64,000 nucleotides of DNA, taken from assembly GCA_014898415.1 (NCBI GenBank), contig RCTD01000001.1, positions 1,054,001 to 1,118,000 on the forward strand, written 5' to 3'. Position 1 is the stretch's first letter; the number at the start of each line of letters is the position of its first letter. Source of the DNA: Stromatinia cepivora. Its lineage: Eukaryota; Ascomycota; Leotiomycetes; Helotiales; Sclerotiniaceae. This document shows positions 24,037-35,674 of the stretch, piece by piece. A program made the translations under genes and the position numbers. The notes beneath the pieces were generated by a model. It saw only the letters and a program-made list of their open reading frames with translations. It was not told where the DNA came from and ran no database searches.

Positions 24037-27000
24037 ACAAATTTGACAAACTCTAAGGCGTTGAAAGGAATGATACCAGGAGTCGCTGGATTTGCTTCAG
24101 TTTGGGGGGATATGGAGGTGCTCTTCACCGGTGCTTAGTATTGCACCCCTTGCGCATGGCGTTATTCGGCAGAGCACTTCAGCGTTACTGTATTGGCACT
24201 TAGCTTCCGTGCCAACTGTTACGGCTCTTGATATAGATGCAATAAACATTTAGGCATTTCTAACCAATGAAGTCATTGATGCCGGTAGTCCATTGACATA
24301 TATCCTGGTTCTTGGAAGATTTAACCACATTGAAGGTATGATGGGGGCAGCAAATGTTATATGATGTTGGTGGCTCCTTTGGGGGCGATGCAATAACGCA
24401 CATTCTCACGATATTGCATGCAAACATGACCTAGTTCACTATCGAACTTAGGCAATCGACGAACGCTTCCCTTCTACAATAGGCAATCAGGTTGAGGTCG
24501 GAAAGAGTACATGTTAGATAATCTTATTTGTATGGCATATCGTATTCTTAGACAGTGAAAATACGTATGTACAATTAGTCGCGCGGCACAGGTAAGACAA
24601 AGCACGCCTGATGTATATCACCATGGTCATACATCTTAATCGATGACGAATTTGCCATAATCGATAAATCTCCCAAAATCATCATTAACGTGCCTATGCG
24701 GCAAAGGATATCTAATACCACCCTCCAACCTTGAATTGTTGCCTGGCCATACGATCTAGGTAGATCGCATACCAAACTCAATGCCATCTATTCAACATAA
24801 TCTGAATTTTACATAATGTTTTAATATCTAAATTGAGATTCGACAGTCAAGAAGTCATTTAGGCTTAAAAGCATCATTCCGTCTTTCCATAGCTCAACTC
24901 AGATTTGACAGTCAAATGATGTGCTGTGTTTCGATTTACTTCGTACATCTCGTGCTGGGTGCAGCAGGAAGACACTGTGAACGGTAATGCGGTGACGGGA
25001 TCGCCAGGAGCTTTTAAACTTCACCAAGCCAGAAACCCACGATCCGTAATTTTATATTCCTTACTAGTATGTACATACATACCCCCTTCCTGAAAAGTAT
25101 GAACATTTGAGATTGGTACATGTGAAAGTGTTTAGTTGCAGATATTGGATACCTAGTAAGCATGATGCGATGCTCTAGTTTTATCCCGACACCCTTTCCT
25201 CGGGTACGTACCGAGGCCTCGGGGATGGCGAGCTCATGATATGTACTGTACACATTACATGATCGATGCATGCATGCATCAATCAGTGCACCGTAGAGAA
25301 AGAGCAAGCATATGCCGCAAATTTGTTCCTACCTAGATTAGGTAGGAAGGGGGAAATAAGATGGTGGCATGCAGCTTATGAAACTGTGATACCGGATCAT
25401 GCAAGCATCAGGATCAGGGTTTAAGTAATAAAAATCATTGTGTAGTACGGCAAGGTTAATGTGTAAATGGATGCCCAGAAAAGTTGCCTCTCACCCTGTT
25501 TGGCTGAAATGCTAGTTGCGTCCTGCTGACTTGATGATTAGAAGGGAAATTCTACACAACTAGAACTAGGTAATGTAATTGTGCGAAAGTTAATCCATAA
25601 CAAATTGACACTCCGTACTATTTTAGAGCTCTAGTAAGCACTTGAGCAGTATACCAACGGAATGTTTCTTGCATTTGTTGGAAATTCATGAGATCGAATG
25701 AATTTGTCCTTGGGGTCCCAAATCTTACCCAGCTGGGTAAGATAAGATAAATATACGGGTACAATTTGTGAGGGGTGTTTATTGCGGGCAGCCGGGTAAT
25801 GCTTCTCGGCCAACCAAGGATCAAGAACCTTGAGGCTTTAATCTTTCTTGACTAGTTCTCATTTTACTTGAGCAAAGACAAGGTCAAGGATATGGGACGG
25901 AAGCTGGGAAGTCAATACCTATCGATACTCCGTACAGTTGGACAGGGTAAAGCAAAGCCTAGAGCTGGCCCAAGTGTGTAAGTATGGGGTTTATCGCTTT
26001 TGTTGACATGATAGATTGAGAAATATGATATGTGACGTGACCAATGTGATTAAGGGTCTCGTTTTCTTACAGTTTTAGGGATAAACGCGGCAAAAGTTAA
26101 ACATACGGAAGTACATCCGTTCAATTTAGACTATTAGGTAGTTCTTCGGAGATGCTGTAGAAATCCGAAAATTACAATTCAGGGGTTGAGGTGTCTAGTG
26201 AGTCGTGACATCGCTAGAGACTTTTATTTAGGTTCTCATCCCACCGTCTACTCCGTAGATCATAGGTCTTCCCGATTCGAACTCAAACAATCTAGAGTAT
26301 AATTCAACATTGAATGCAATAGAAAAACCACATACATACCTAGCTATATCTCCTAACAACACCCCCATAATCACAGCATCCAATAAAATCACACACCTCC
26401 TCTTATCCACCCCCGTACAACCCAACAACTTTATTTCCAGCTGGTATTTCCCCTCATCTCCAAACGGCTGCCGTGTTACCCCGAGACCCTCAACCTCCAC
26501 TCAAAAAGTGGTCTTATTTTCCCATGTGCATCATGTACTTTCACGTATCTCCTTGCCATTTCCGGTACTTTACCAAACCAACGGTAAACATCTTCCTGGC
26601 ATTGGCGTATTTCGTTATCCGGACCAATCGGACTATCCTATTCTTGTTAGCATATCATTATCCTTGTTAACTGATGGTGATACGGTTGATGCCGAGCTTT
26701 ACCATTTTATCATCTCATCAGTAACTTCGAGTTACCAGATGATCTTCGCAAAGGAATGTGATCTGGATTCTGAAAAGACAGAACGTTTAGATTCTAGAGC
26801 AGCTGCTTATTAACCGTAGACTAAAAAGAATGTATCTTTGCCAGTTTGACAGTTTGAAGCCCTAACACAATTACGATGCCAAGACTGCCTTCGCGTTTCT
26901 CTACTCCGTAGAGATCAGAAATCATGTGGAAGTTGAGGTATCTATTGCACCTATTGCTCAGTAGAGTAATCATAGGACACTGTAGTAGTGATACAAAGGC

Positions 27001-28833
27001 TTCTTCAGGAATGATCTGCAAATGATCTCTTTTCAGTTATTAGCATCCATGAAGAAGTCATCAAGACATACATACTATACAGACATTAATGCCTACATGA
27101 ATATGGCGTAATGTAGCATGTGTACAACCACAAACTCCTACCGCTTAACTGCCGCAGCAGCATACCCTTTCCATACGGCCCAGCTCCTCAGATTTCCAAC
27201 TCCCAAGCTGTCAAACGCTCGTGCATATCCCGACGTTGTACAATTCCCACACACTTTTCTTCCTGCTCATTAAACTATTACCAACGACCAGTTGAGTAGA
27301 TCTCTAAATGGCTTCCAACTTGTAGGAATTCATGCTTAAACATGCCAAGTATGCATGCACACTGCACAGACAAGCGACAGGCCAGAAAATATACACTTTA
27401 CCAGATGAATTTCCATGGGATATTTTATTGAAAAATTTCTGACGGCTGCACTGCAACGCAATTTCATGATCAACCCAGCAATTTGGGCTTTGGTGCCTTT
27501 TTAGGTTCCCATCGGAGTTCCTCTTTTTATAGTTTTGGAATGGGAGGTAACAGGATGAAATATCATGATGATGATGCGAAGAAAACGAATAACCAGTGAT
27601 AATGATAATTAGTCCACATGGTATTTTGTTATTAGAAGTATTTTTGACCACCATCCCTAATTCTAATTTTCTCGCCAAACCTGCCTATTGTGTAGAATTG
27701 CTTGAACATTCACTAGGCTCCCCTAGATACGTTAACATTATCTCTTCTTCAATATTTTTTTTCTTTTCATATAATTAACATTCAGAAGTACAAGCATCCC
27801 TATATTTCTGAGGGTACCTACATATCAATACCCGGAGCTGACTACTACGTATAGTTAAGCCTTATAGGATAAACTCCACAAGTAGCAACCTAGGTTCCGG
27901 GAGATCGCCAATTTACAAAACTCAATGTGAATATATTAAGTATAAAAAGCTTGGATAGGATATTCCAAATGCGGTCGTGTACTCCCAAGCTTTTTCTGCC
28001 CGCTGTCAAGTTTGTCCACCAAATTGAGCATTAGCTCAAGGTTAGCTAGCAAGGCACTCTATCGGACCTAAACCGCCCCTTCATCTGCCGAAAACCCCTC
28101 AAGAATTCGAAACACAACAGATGATTTTATTACTTTGTATATCTAATGTAATATATCACTACATTCGACCATTTTTTATATATATGTAATTCTCTAAAGA
28201 GGATAAAGGAGGATAAGAGGCAAACCAGAGAAAGAGATAATAAGAGGTAGTCTATATGGAAAACATCTTCGAGCTCACGCAACATTCGTTTTCGAAACCA
28301 TACGATGAACTGAGTAGACTCTTAAGTATCTATTTTTATTCTTAATATAACACTCGGTACCAAAGACTCCTTTCCCCTCTTGAACGAATCCTACTGTATC
28401 CCACCCACCTCGTCCAACCTTGTCCGCCTCTCCCATCGTCTCCCAATCCCACACTACCTACGAATTCCCAGTTCCCACATATATGAATTAGCGTACGACG
28501 CTGCACTGAACCAAAGGCACCCTACCGCGGCCCCGCGCCTTTAAGATTATCCTTTTACAACTGGGATCATCTTCAAGGTTATTCCTTTTAAACAAAACCA
28601 TCAGACGGACTTTTCGCTACCGAATTATTTGGAGCTACATCTCTCATCATCTTATTATACATATTTGAACTGTTTACCTCATTCATTATTCATATATCCA
28701 TACATTTATACTTTTACATACATACATACTCTATCGTCTATTCAACGACAGTCAGGAGTTGGAATCCCTAGAAAAGAAGGAATACTTTAAAAGCTGGGCT
28801 GTCATTAGCTGTCTGAATAAAATTATATTAATC
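24037..28833. other. 4.8-kb gene-poor, AT-rich block
   Basis: No gene with recognisable features. The longest open frame (to 26813 on the plus strand, about 185 codons) has no ATG start near its upstream stop, and I see no domain in it. Three exact TACTCCGTA words (25926, 26249, 26902) and a related ACTCCGTAC near 25611 cluster within 1.3 kb, all in the same orientation. The last several hundred bases (28.1-28.8 kb) are pyrimidine-rich and are the likely velB promoter and leader. Degraded transposon or an unannotated non-coding RNA locus cannot be excluded. Confidence 0.4.
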
Positions 28834-30626
28834 ATGAATACTACAGCATATGCTTCACCACCTCGCGATATGCATCCTCGATCAACCATGCCAAGTCTTC
28901 ACGATACAGCATATCGACCAGGTCCACCTCAAGGAGCTCCATACTCGATGCCTCACACAATGACATCTCAACATTCACAAATTCCCGCCTACGAACAATA
29001 TAATAATTCTCTACCTGCCACTCGTCCTCCTCCTCCAGAACATTTACCATCTTCAGAGGCCGTATCGGCATATTCTATTGGACTTCCAGGTCAAGAACCA
29101 TCGCCTCGGTCTATTACTGTGGATGGAAGAAAGTATACGTAGGTTTTAATTTTCGGATAGAGTTTTCCCCTCACTATGTACTGGGATGGCATACCAAACT
29201 TTCTTTTTTCTGTCGGGGTAAAACGTTGCTAATTGCTTTTTCAGATTGGAAGTTCAGCAACAACCAAAACGGGCTCGAATGTGTGGATTTGGAGACAAGG
29301 TAAGAACAGAAGAAATTAATGAGAACATATCCTTCTCATGTGGTCTCATGTTCGATTATAACTGACCATATTTAGGATCGTCGGCCTATCACTCCTCCTC
29401 CATGTGTTAAACTCAGTATAACAGAAATTGCCACTGGAAAAGAGGTGGACGTCAAGTGAGTTATATATCACAAATCTGTTTATCCATTCTAAATTCTTTA
29501 TAGCAACATCGAACATGGAATGTTTGTGCTTAACGTGGACTTATGGTCAGCGGATGGCGATCGACCAGTCAACCTTGTTCGACACTCGCAAACTTCTCCT
29601 TCGATTTCAGCCACAGTTCCAGTTTCTTATACACAACTACAAGGGGGTGCAACTGCGTACTCGAACCTACTTCCCGGACAAGGTCAACGAGAACCCACCA
29701 GCCCACAATATGGTAATGCGCCACCTTATCAAGGAGCTGGATTCAATCCATTTCCAGGGCCACCACAGGTGAGCGCATACTCACAACAGCAACCTGGACA
29801 ACAAGCAGGTTATGGTGGAAATCCCAATTATCCATCTCCAAATGGATACCAAGTACCACCTCAACAGTCAAACTATTATTATCCTCAACGTATGGACCCA
29901 TATCTATATATACCTCTATTCTTAACTTCTTATTAAGTTTAAATACTACAAATGGAAAAATGTGTACTAATCAGCTTTTTATAGCTTCTCAATCGGTCCC
30001 CAGCCACAATAACCAAGACCCTTACCCCTCTCGTCCTTATACCCCACAGGATATGGCAATGCGCATGCCCATAAGCCAAACAAATCCTCCACAAGGCATG
30101 TTCACACGAAATCTTATTGGAAGTTTATCAGCTTCCGCATTCCGTCTCACAGACCCGGATGACCGAATCGGGATCTGGTTTGTGCTTCAAGACCTTTCCG
30201 TCCGAACCGAGGGTGATTTCCGGTAGGTTTTTAATCTAATCATCCCTTACTAAGTCTTATATTAATATCAAAACAGCCTTCGCTTTTCATTCGTCAATGT
30301 CGGTGTACCTTCAGCACCACAGAATAACCCTAACTCATCGTGTTCCGTAAACACTGGAAAAGCCCCTGTTCTCGCTTCGTGTTTCTCAGAAGTCTTCAAA
30401 GTTTACTCCGCGAAGAAGTTCCCTGGAGTGGTAGAAAGTACACCACTAAGTAAATGTTTTGCTACACAAGGTATGAAAATTCCCATGCCTCACTTTCTAC
30501 AGGTTGAGAAATTGATTCTAATTACATGGAACAGGTATTAAGATTCCGATCCGAAAGGATGGAAAAGATGGACCAGGAAAAGGAGGAAAGGACGGTAGCC
30601 GAGGCGATGATGACGACGACTATTAA
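28834..30626 (+). CDS. velB: Velvet complex subunit VelB
   Basis: Seven exons: 28834..29138, 29245..29299, 29376..29455, 29504..29889, 29985..30222, 30277..30470 and 30535..30626, giving 449 residues. VelB is a fungal velvet-domain regulator that pairs with VeA (or VosA) in the nucleus to couple light, development and secondary metabolism. The N-terminal ~100 residues are Pro/Ser-rich. The velvet fold starts at YTLEVQQQPKRARMCGFGDKDRRPITPPP and runs through EIATGKEVDVNNIEHGMFVLNVDLWSADG. It is then interrupted by a ~110-residue Q/P/Y-rich insertion, typical of VelB. It resumes with RNLIGSLSASAFRL, GIWFVLQDLSVRTEG, SEVFKVYSAKKFPG and STPLSKCFATQGIKIPIRKDG. It ends in an acidic tail. The ATG at 28834 is the first in frame before the conserved region. 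Confidence 0.95.
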
Positions 30627-32014
30627 GGGGATGATGTCTTTATTTGATGCTTCCCGAACGGCTCTTTCCTTTGGCGACTGCTCGCATATTTCCATACATT
30701 TTCTGGAGCCCTTGAACGCATCGTGCACTGCTCATTCCCCAAAACTTTTATTACAGCTCCATTTGTTCGAGTTCAGATTCCCCAGCGAGTGATTGTCCTC
30801 AATCTAATTCGTAGAAAATAGGCCGAGATCAGAAGACAAAAAGGAGAAAGGATAAAAAGATATTACTATTAGGCGTTACGTTTGTGTGAGACATGACATA
30901 CTTATACGTTTTCTACGTTCTGTCGTGTTCACGTGTTGTGTTTGTCTGTCCGCGTGAAAAGACTATGAGTTAATTTGGACACAGAGGGATGGAGTATGGC
31001 GTGGTTATACAGGTGGGAATTTTATTGGGTTCTTGGTTGATTTGGTGGAATTGGATTTGTACGGATTTTGGGAGAGGGGAAGATAGGGGTGGGTGTGGGA
31101 GTGGGGGGAAAGGTTGATATAAGATTGCCTACCTAGGTACCTATAGTATGCTATGTTTAGGTAGGTAGGTAGAGCTTCATGTATATAACGACCATTACCT
31201 AGTTGCAAGGATGGTAATCTTACATTATATTACATATTTGTTTCATTTCATACATTGGAGATGTATGTGTGTATGTATGTATGTACTCGAGTATGTATGT
31301 ATGCGTATATGATGATTTACTTCTGATGTTTTGTTCTATAATGTTCTGAATTCTAAGAAGTTCATAGGGATACAATACGATATCTTCTGAGCTTGCCAAC
31401 CTACCCAGCGTCTTATCGACATGATTTAGGTACCTATCTAATGTGAGGTGAGGTGTCTAACTAGTCAGTACGAGTTCTCATCTTGTCGTTTGTATTTCTG
31501 GTCTTTTTTGGTGGGGAGGGAGGGGAGTGAGGGGAGTTGATTTATTGAAGAAATTTCATCTGATGTCATCAGATGAGAAAGATGTAGATGTTTAGGATGG
31601 ACATGGATGGATATGGATGGATATGGATGGATGTATAGATTTCAACGTAGAACTAATTGAAAGGATAGGTGAGTTAATCAAATAGCGAGAGCATTAGGAT
31701 GGATTTATAGTGGTGAGATGGGAAATGCAAATCTTTCTAGTTAGTTAGGTTTCGGGATGTTGTTTCTAAGATTGAGGGACTCTTGATTTCCCGTGGTTCT
31801 GATGGTTATGTTATGAGTGATGTATATTTTGTTGATAAATTCAAATTATTGCACGTTTCCTACAAGTAGCTAGCTATCCTACATTCATCAGATTCGCACA
31901 CCAGGGTATGAACCCCTTCATCTGAAAATCCGGACTTCACTCTTGCTGTCCGCTCTCATTACATGATAGGATCAACTCCAACCTAATCATACATGCACAA
32001 GAAATTTCCCAGAC
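30627..32014. other. Intergenic with tetranucleotide microsatellites
   Basis: Between the 3' ends of velB and the ERD1-like gene. It holds a TATG-type microsatellite (31263-31306), an ATGGATGGAT run (31600-31635), several TAGGTA words, and an exact TACCTAGGTA at 31130-31139. No gene is supported. Confidence 0.5.
31600..31635. repeat. Imperfect (GGAT/ATGG) microsatellite
   Basis: Repeated ATGGATGGATATGGATGG units in the velB/erd1 intergenic space, interrupted by TAT. Confidence 0.7.
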
Positions 32015-33376
32015 TTAATCGCTAAAATCCTCCTCATCCCTATAATCCCCCAACAGAACATCGTCGACTCCCGGCCCTCCCAGCAAACCATTTGCATTAC
32101 CCTTTTCCTTTTCTCTTCCCCATTCTGTCTCCACCCTCAAAAATATCCACATCCATCTCCGGGCCACTTCCAATACCTCTAGTAAGAAAATGCCGCTTTC
32201 AAAATCGGCGAAATGGTCGAGGTGGGGAGAGAGTTTGAGGGACCATGTGAAACGGAGGAGGAAGTCGAGGAGGATGGCGATGTAGTAGAGTTCTTGAGAA
32301 GGGAGATATAGACGGGGTCGAAGGGGGTAAGAAGATTTGTTTTTTGATGAGGAGGTGAGGAGGGTGAGGTCCCAATCTTTGGTTATGTCCCACCAGAAGG
32401 AGTACAGAGAGTTGATGAAAACGCTTGCGAGCCAGAGTCGGTAGAGCGTTGTTGTAGTGATGTTTATTGATGTTTCGTTTATCGAGAGGTTTCGCTGCAT
32501 AGCAGAAAATATTATCACAGGGAATGCTGTGGAATACTTGAGCGCATTGGCTAAGTGTTGACCGCCCCATCCAGAAGACGTTGAACGTGAATTCTTAACT
32601 CGTAGATATTCGATCATACATTGTCGGAAACGTATAAGTGAGGGTATCGCAATCATGATAGGGATGATATATTGTCCGCCGCAGCCGCGATCCGGTCGAG
32701 ATGTTGCGCTACCGGAAGGGGTGAAAAACATGCAGAAGGAGACAAAAAGGTCGGCTATAATCTTCGCATAGGAGGTGAGAACATCAGCCAGGAGGATATC
32801 ACCAAATTTCCCTTCATTGGGAAGAGCAATTCCGCCAATTGAGACACGCTTGAGGGCGGAGAGAAAATGGAGACGGCCGGAATAGGATGCGCGGCGTAAG
32901 GGAAGGAAGAAGGCGAAAAATAGGAGGCATATGTAAGATATTGGGAGAAAGTCATAGTAGATTACTAGAGCTGGATCGCGGTGGGAGAGAGTCCAGAAGA
33001 GGAGGATTGAAAGGACAAGAGGGATTGTGAGATATGTAGCAAGTCGATAAACAGATAAATGATGCGGAGGATCAGTTCGCGCAGAAGCTCGTTGTGGATA
33101 TTGGATGAGTGAAGGGACATTCTGGGAGGCGCATGTGTTAGAGTGTTGCGCGGGAGTCGAGAAGAATAATGACTTACAATCTTTACAATTGAAAGATAAT
33201 GAAGATTTGCACCCCAGGCCCATACTCCTGTTAGCATATTAGTAAATTGTCTTCAAACATACGTCAGGGGAGTAATGTCATATACCTAACACAATGATCA
33301 ATGCAACCCGGTAGGGTAAAGGAAGAGTACGACTAAAAGAGTCGAGCTCATTTTCAACAGCCGGGTCTCCATCCAT
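32015..33376 (-). CDS. erd1: EXS-domain multipass membrane protein, Erd1-like
   Basis: The exons are 33286..33376, 33178..33227 and 32015..33121, giving 415 residues. It has hydrophobic segments throughout, starting with YRVALIIVLGVWAWGANLHYL and YLTIPLVLSILLFWTL, and the EXS-domain pattern. That pattern includes IPSLIRFRQCMIEYL, the GGQHLANALKYSTAFPVIIFSAM stretch, WLASVFINSLYSFWWDITKDWDLTLL and ARRWMWIFLRVETEW. Yeast Erd1 is a Golgi protein needed for retention of ER lumenal proteins and for glycosyltransferase recycling and phosphate return from the Golgi; that role is carried over by family. The C-terminus is acidic (DYRDEEDFSD). The last exon alone is a long open frame, but the first two exons supply the conserved N-terminal membrane segment. 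Confidence 0.88.
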
Positions 33377-33722
33377 TGTTATCGCCTATTAGAACACCGC
33401 ATCTGTTATCCTAAGCTTCTAATGAATGGCTGAAGTGAGTTGCAAGGAATCGAACTGGAGTAAATGTGGAAAAGATGTCTCCGTGGGTTGGAAAGGGAGA
33501 TATCTTTCATATGAATTATCCAAAAATAATCTGATACGTAAGAAAGCCACATGGAAATTAGATAAGTAGCCTCGAGTTAACTCAACCACATGTGACACAA
33601 GGCTGGGAAATGGCGGGAATACTGACCTCGGCTCCAAGCTCATTTATTCCTCACACAAGCTTCGTAAAACCTATCAACTTCAACCATATAAGTATATCTA
33701 TTTCCAAGGCCTAATACACATA
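33377..33722. promoter_or_regulatory. Bidirectional promoter between erd1-like gene and PEX10
   Basis: This 346-bp gap lies between divergent start codons, so both promoters lie here. No factor site is identified with confidence. Confidence 0.5.
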
Positions 33723-34832
33723 ATGTCAGATCATGTATCTGAGGTCTCCCCTTCGGAGGGTAAGGGTCCTTCCTATCAATACCCTTTCGCGACAGCACCA
33801 GACATAATTCGTTCACATCAAAAGGATGCATACTTTGAAGGAGTTCTCCTGAACCATCTTTCAAATCTCCTACGTCGATTATATGGAGCAAGATTTCTTC
33901 ACACTTATACCAATGAAGCGCGAACATTTTCCGAATTACTCTATCTCGGTCTCACGACCTTCATTGGCAACCGCACGTTAGGGGAAGAGTACTGCGATAT
34001 TGTGCAGATTGAAGATGATACACTTAAACTTCCCGCCATTTCTCGCCGCGCAGGCTATATCTTGACTTCAATACTTCTTCCATATTCTCTCACCAAGATC
34101 CTTCCCTCATTTCGCACCCGCATCCGCAATAAACTCGAAGCCAATCTCCGCAAGCTTACTCGAAAATCACAACAAAAGTCATACTCTTACAAATTTCAAC
34201 AATATATTCTCACTCATCTCTCAACCATCACGTCACCATCACCCGTTCACGCGCTTACTCTTACCGTCTTTTATTTCTCAGGTTCTTATTATGAACTCTC
34301 TAAACGCTTATTAGGTCTACGTTATATTTTTACAAAACGCATTGCGCCATCAGAACAACGTGTAGGGTATGAAGTTTTAGGTGTACTTCTACTGCTTCAA
34401 ATGAGCGTGCAAACCTATCTCCACCTAAACAACACCTTTTCTACCGACCTTCCCTCCACCGCCTCTGGAAGTTCCGCCATTCTATCTAATGGCGTAGAGA
34501 TTCCCCTCGACTCCCCATCCTCCCCAAGCGATCTCCTTGCTTCATCCCAGGCTATCCCCCATTCCGCAAGCTCTATTGGTAAAACCACAAACACACCTGT
34601 ACTACCAGGTGCAAGATATGATCTGAGTGATAATAACGTTATGGGATGGATCAAGGGGGCGCAAAATAGAAAATGCACCTTGTGTTTGGAGGAACTGAAG
34701 GATCCCAGTGTGTTGGGATGTGGACATGTTTTTTGTTGGAGCTGTATTGGGGATTGGGTTAGAGAGAAACCGGAATGCCCGTTATGTAGAAGAGAGGTTC
34801 TGATTCAACATATCTTACCGTTGAGAGGATGA
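33723..34832 (+). CDS. pex10: Peroxin-10, peroxisomal RING E3 ligase
   Basis: A single exon gives 369 residues. Pex10 forms a ubiquitin-ligase channel with Pex2 and Pex12 in the peroxisomal membrane, which modifies and recycles the import receptor Pex5. The N-terminal two thirds match the Pex2/10/12 membrane domain (AYFEGVLLNHLSNLLRRLYGARFLHTYTNEARTFSELLYLGLTT...LGEEYCDI, GYILTSILLPY, LTVFYFSGSYYELSKRLLGLRYIF). A Ser/Pro-rich linker follows. The C-terminal C3HC4 RING at about 318-356 reads CTLCLEELKDPSVLGCGHVFCWSCIGDW with CPLC, with all metal ligands present. The protein ends VLIQHILPLRG. It diverges from the ERD1-like gene and is followed by the TPR-SET gene on the same strand. Confidence 0.95.
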   Translation: MSDHVSEVSPSEGKGPSYQYPFATAPDIIRSHQKDAYFEGVLLNHLSNLLRRLYGARFLHTYTNEARTFSELLYLGLTTFIGNRTLGEEYCDIVQIEDDTLKLPAISRRAGYILTSILLPYSLTKILPSFRTRIRNKLEANLRKLTRKSQQKSYSYKFQQYILTHLSTITSPSPVHALTLTVFYFSGSYYELSKRLLGLRYIFTKRIAPSEQRVGYEVLGVLLLLQMSVQTYLHLNNTFSTDLPSTASGSSAILSNGVEIPLDSPSSPSDLLASSQAIPHSASSIGKTTNTPVLPGARYDLSDNNVMGWIKGAQNRKCTLCLEELKDPSVLGCGHVFCWSCIGDWVREKPECPLCRREVLIQHILPLRG

Positions 34833-35674
34833 AGAACCGAACGATGGATATAGGAGTTCAACTGAAATTGGGATATGGATATGATGTTATGAATAATTTG
34901 AATGCATACGAGCATTATATAATTTAGCGTTAAAGGATACTTATTCAGGTAAAAGGCGATGAATTCTTCAGATGGTATATAGGATGGAAATGGATATTAA
35001 TAAGTGCAGTTCCCAAAAGTTCGGACGGCTGTTCTAAATCCCAAAGTTTTCCAATGTTCGAGAATCTGCAAATCACTGAGCACAATTCCATTTTCTGAGT
35101 GGATCAAACCTTTGGACTCGATTCAATATCTTGATTGGTTTGACACCTCATTGTTTCTATATATTAATCTTATTTAACATCTCAATCCCCAACATCTCAA
35201 ATCGATACAAGGATTAAAAAGGCCTTCTTAATCGGCCTAAAGAAGCAAACACATTGGTGAAGGCATGCGCCTTGGAAAAATCAAATATCAGGAGCAACCA
35301 AAAGCAAAGATGGAGAGAGTGTGTGCATAAATTGGTATTTGCAAACGCCGGGAACTGACAGGAGACCATGGGTTGATGCAGATCGCATGGTAACACGCCC
35401 TCAATGCCGCCGCTCCCAAAAGGAAAGTTAATGAAATCATCAAGATATAATATGCGCGTGAGTTGGCGATGTGCAGCCCGGGCTTCCGTCAGCAACAAAT
35501 AAAGGAATTCGACGGAAAATAAAGGGGAAACGAACGGATCAGGATTCAGATTTCTCATATTATTTGCTTGCTCCTTTCACTTGAACTTACTCCCTCTCAT
35601 CTGTACTTGGTTCAATATCTGCTCATTCGTCAACACACGACTGGAAGCTGACAATTTAATGTACATCTGCCAAA
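34833..35674. other. Intergenic: PEX10 3' flank and SET gene promoter
   Basis: 842 bp. A minus-strand open frame at 35214..35558 shows no family resemblance and is treated as chance. No other feature is seen. Confidence 0.5.

Noticed and set aside
26225..26300. Possible tRNA T-arm (GAGTTCGAATC on the minus strand)
   Set aside because: The flanking bases do not form the 5-bp T stem, and no acceptor or anticodon arm fits.
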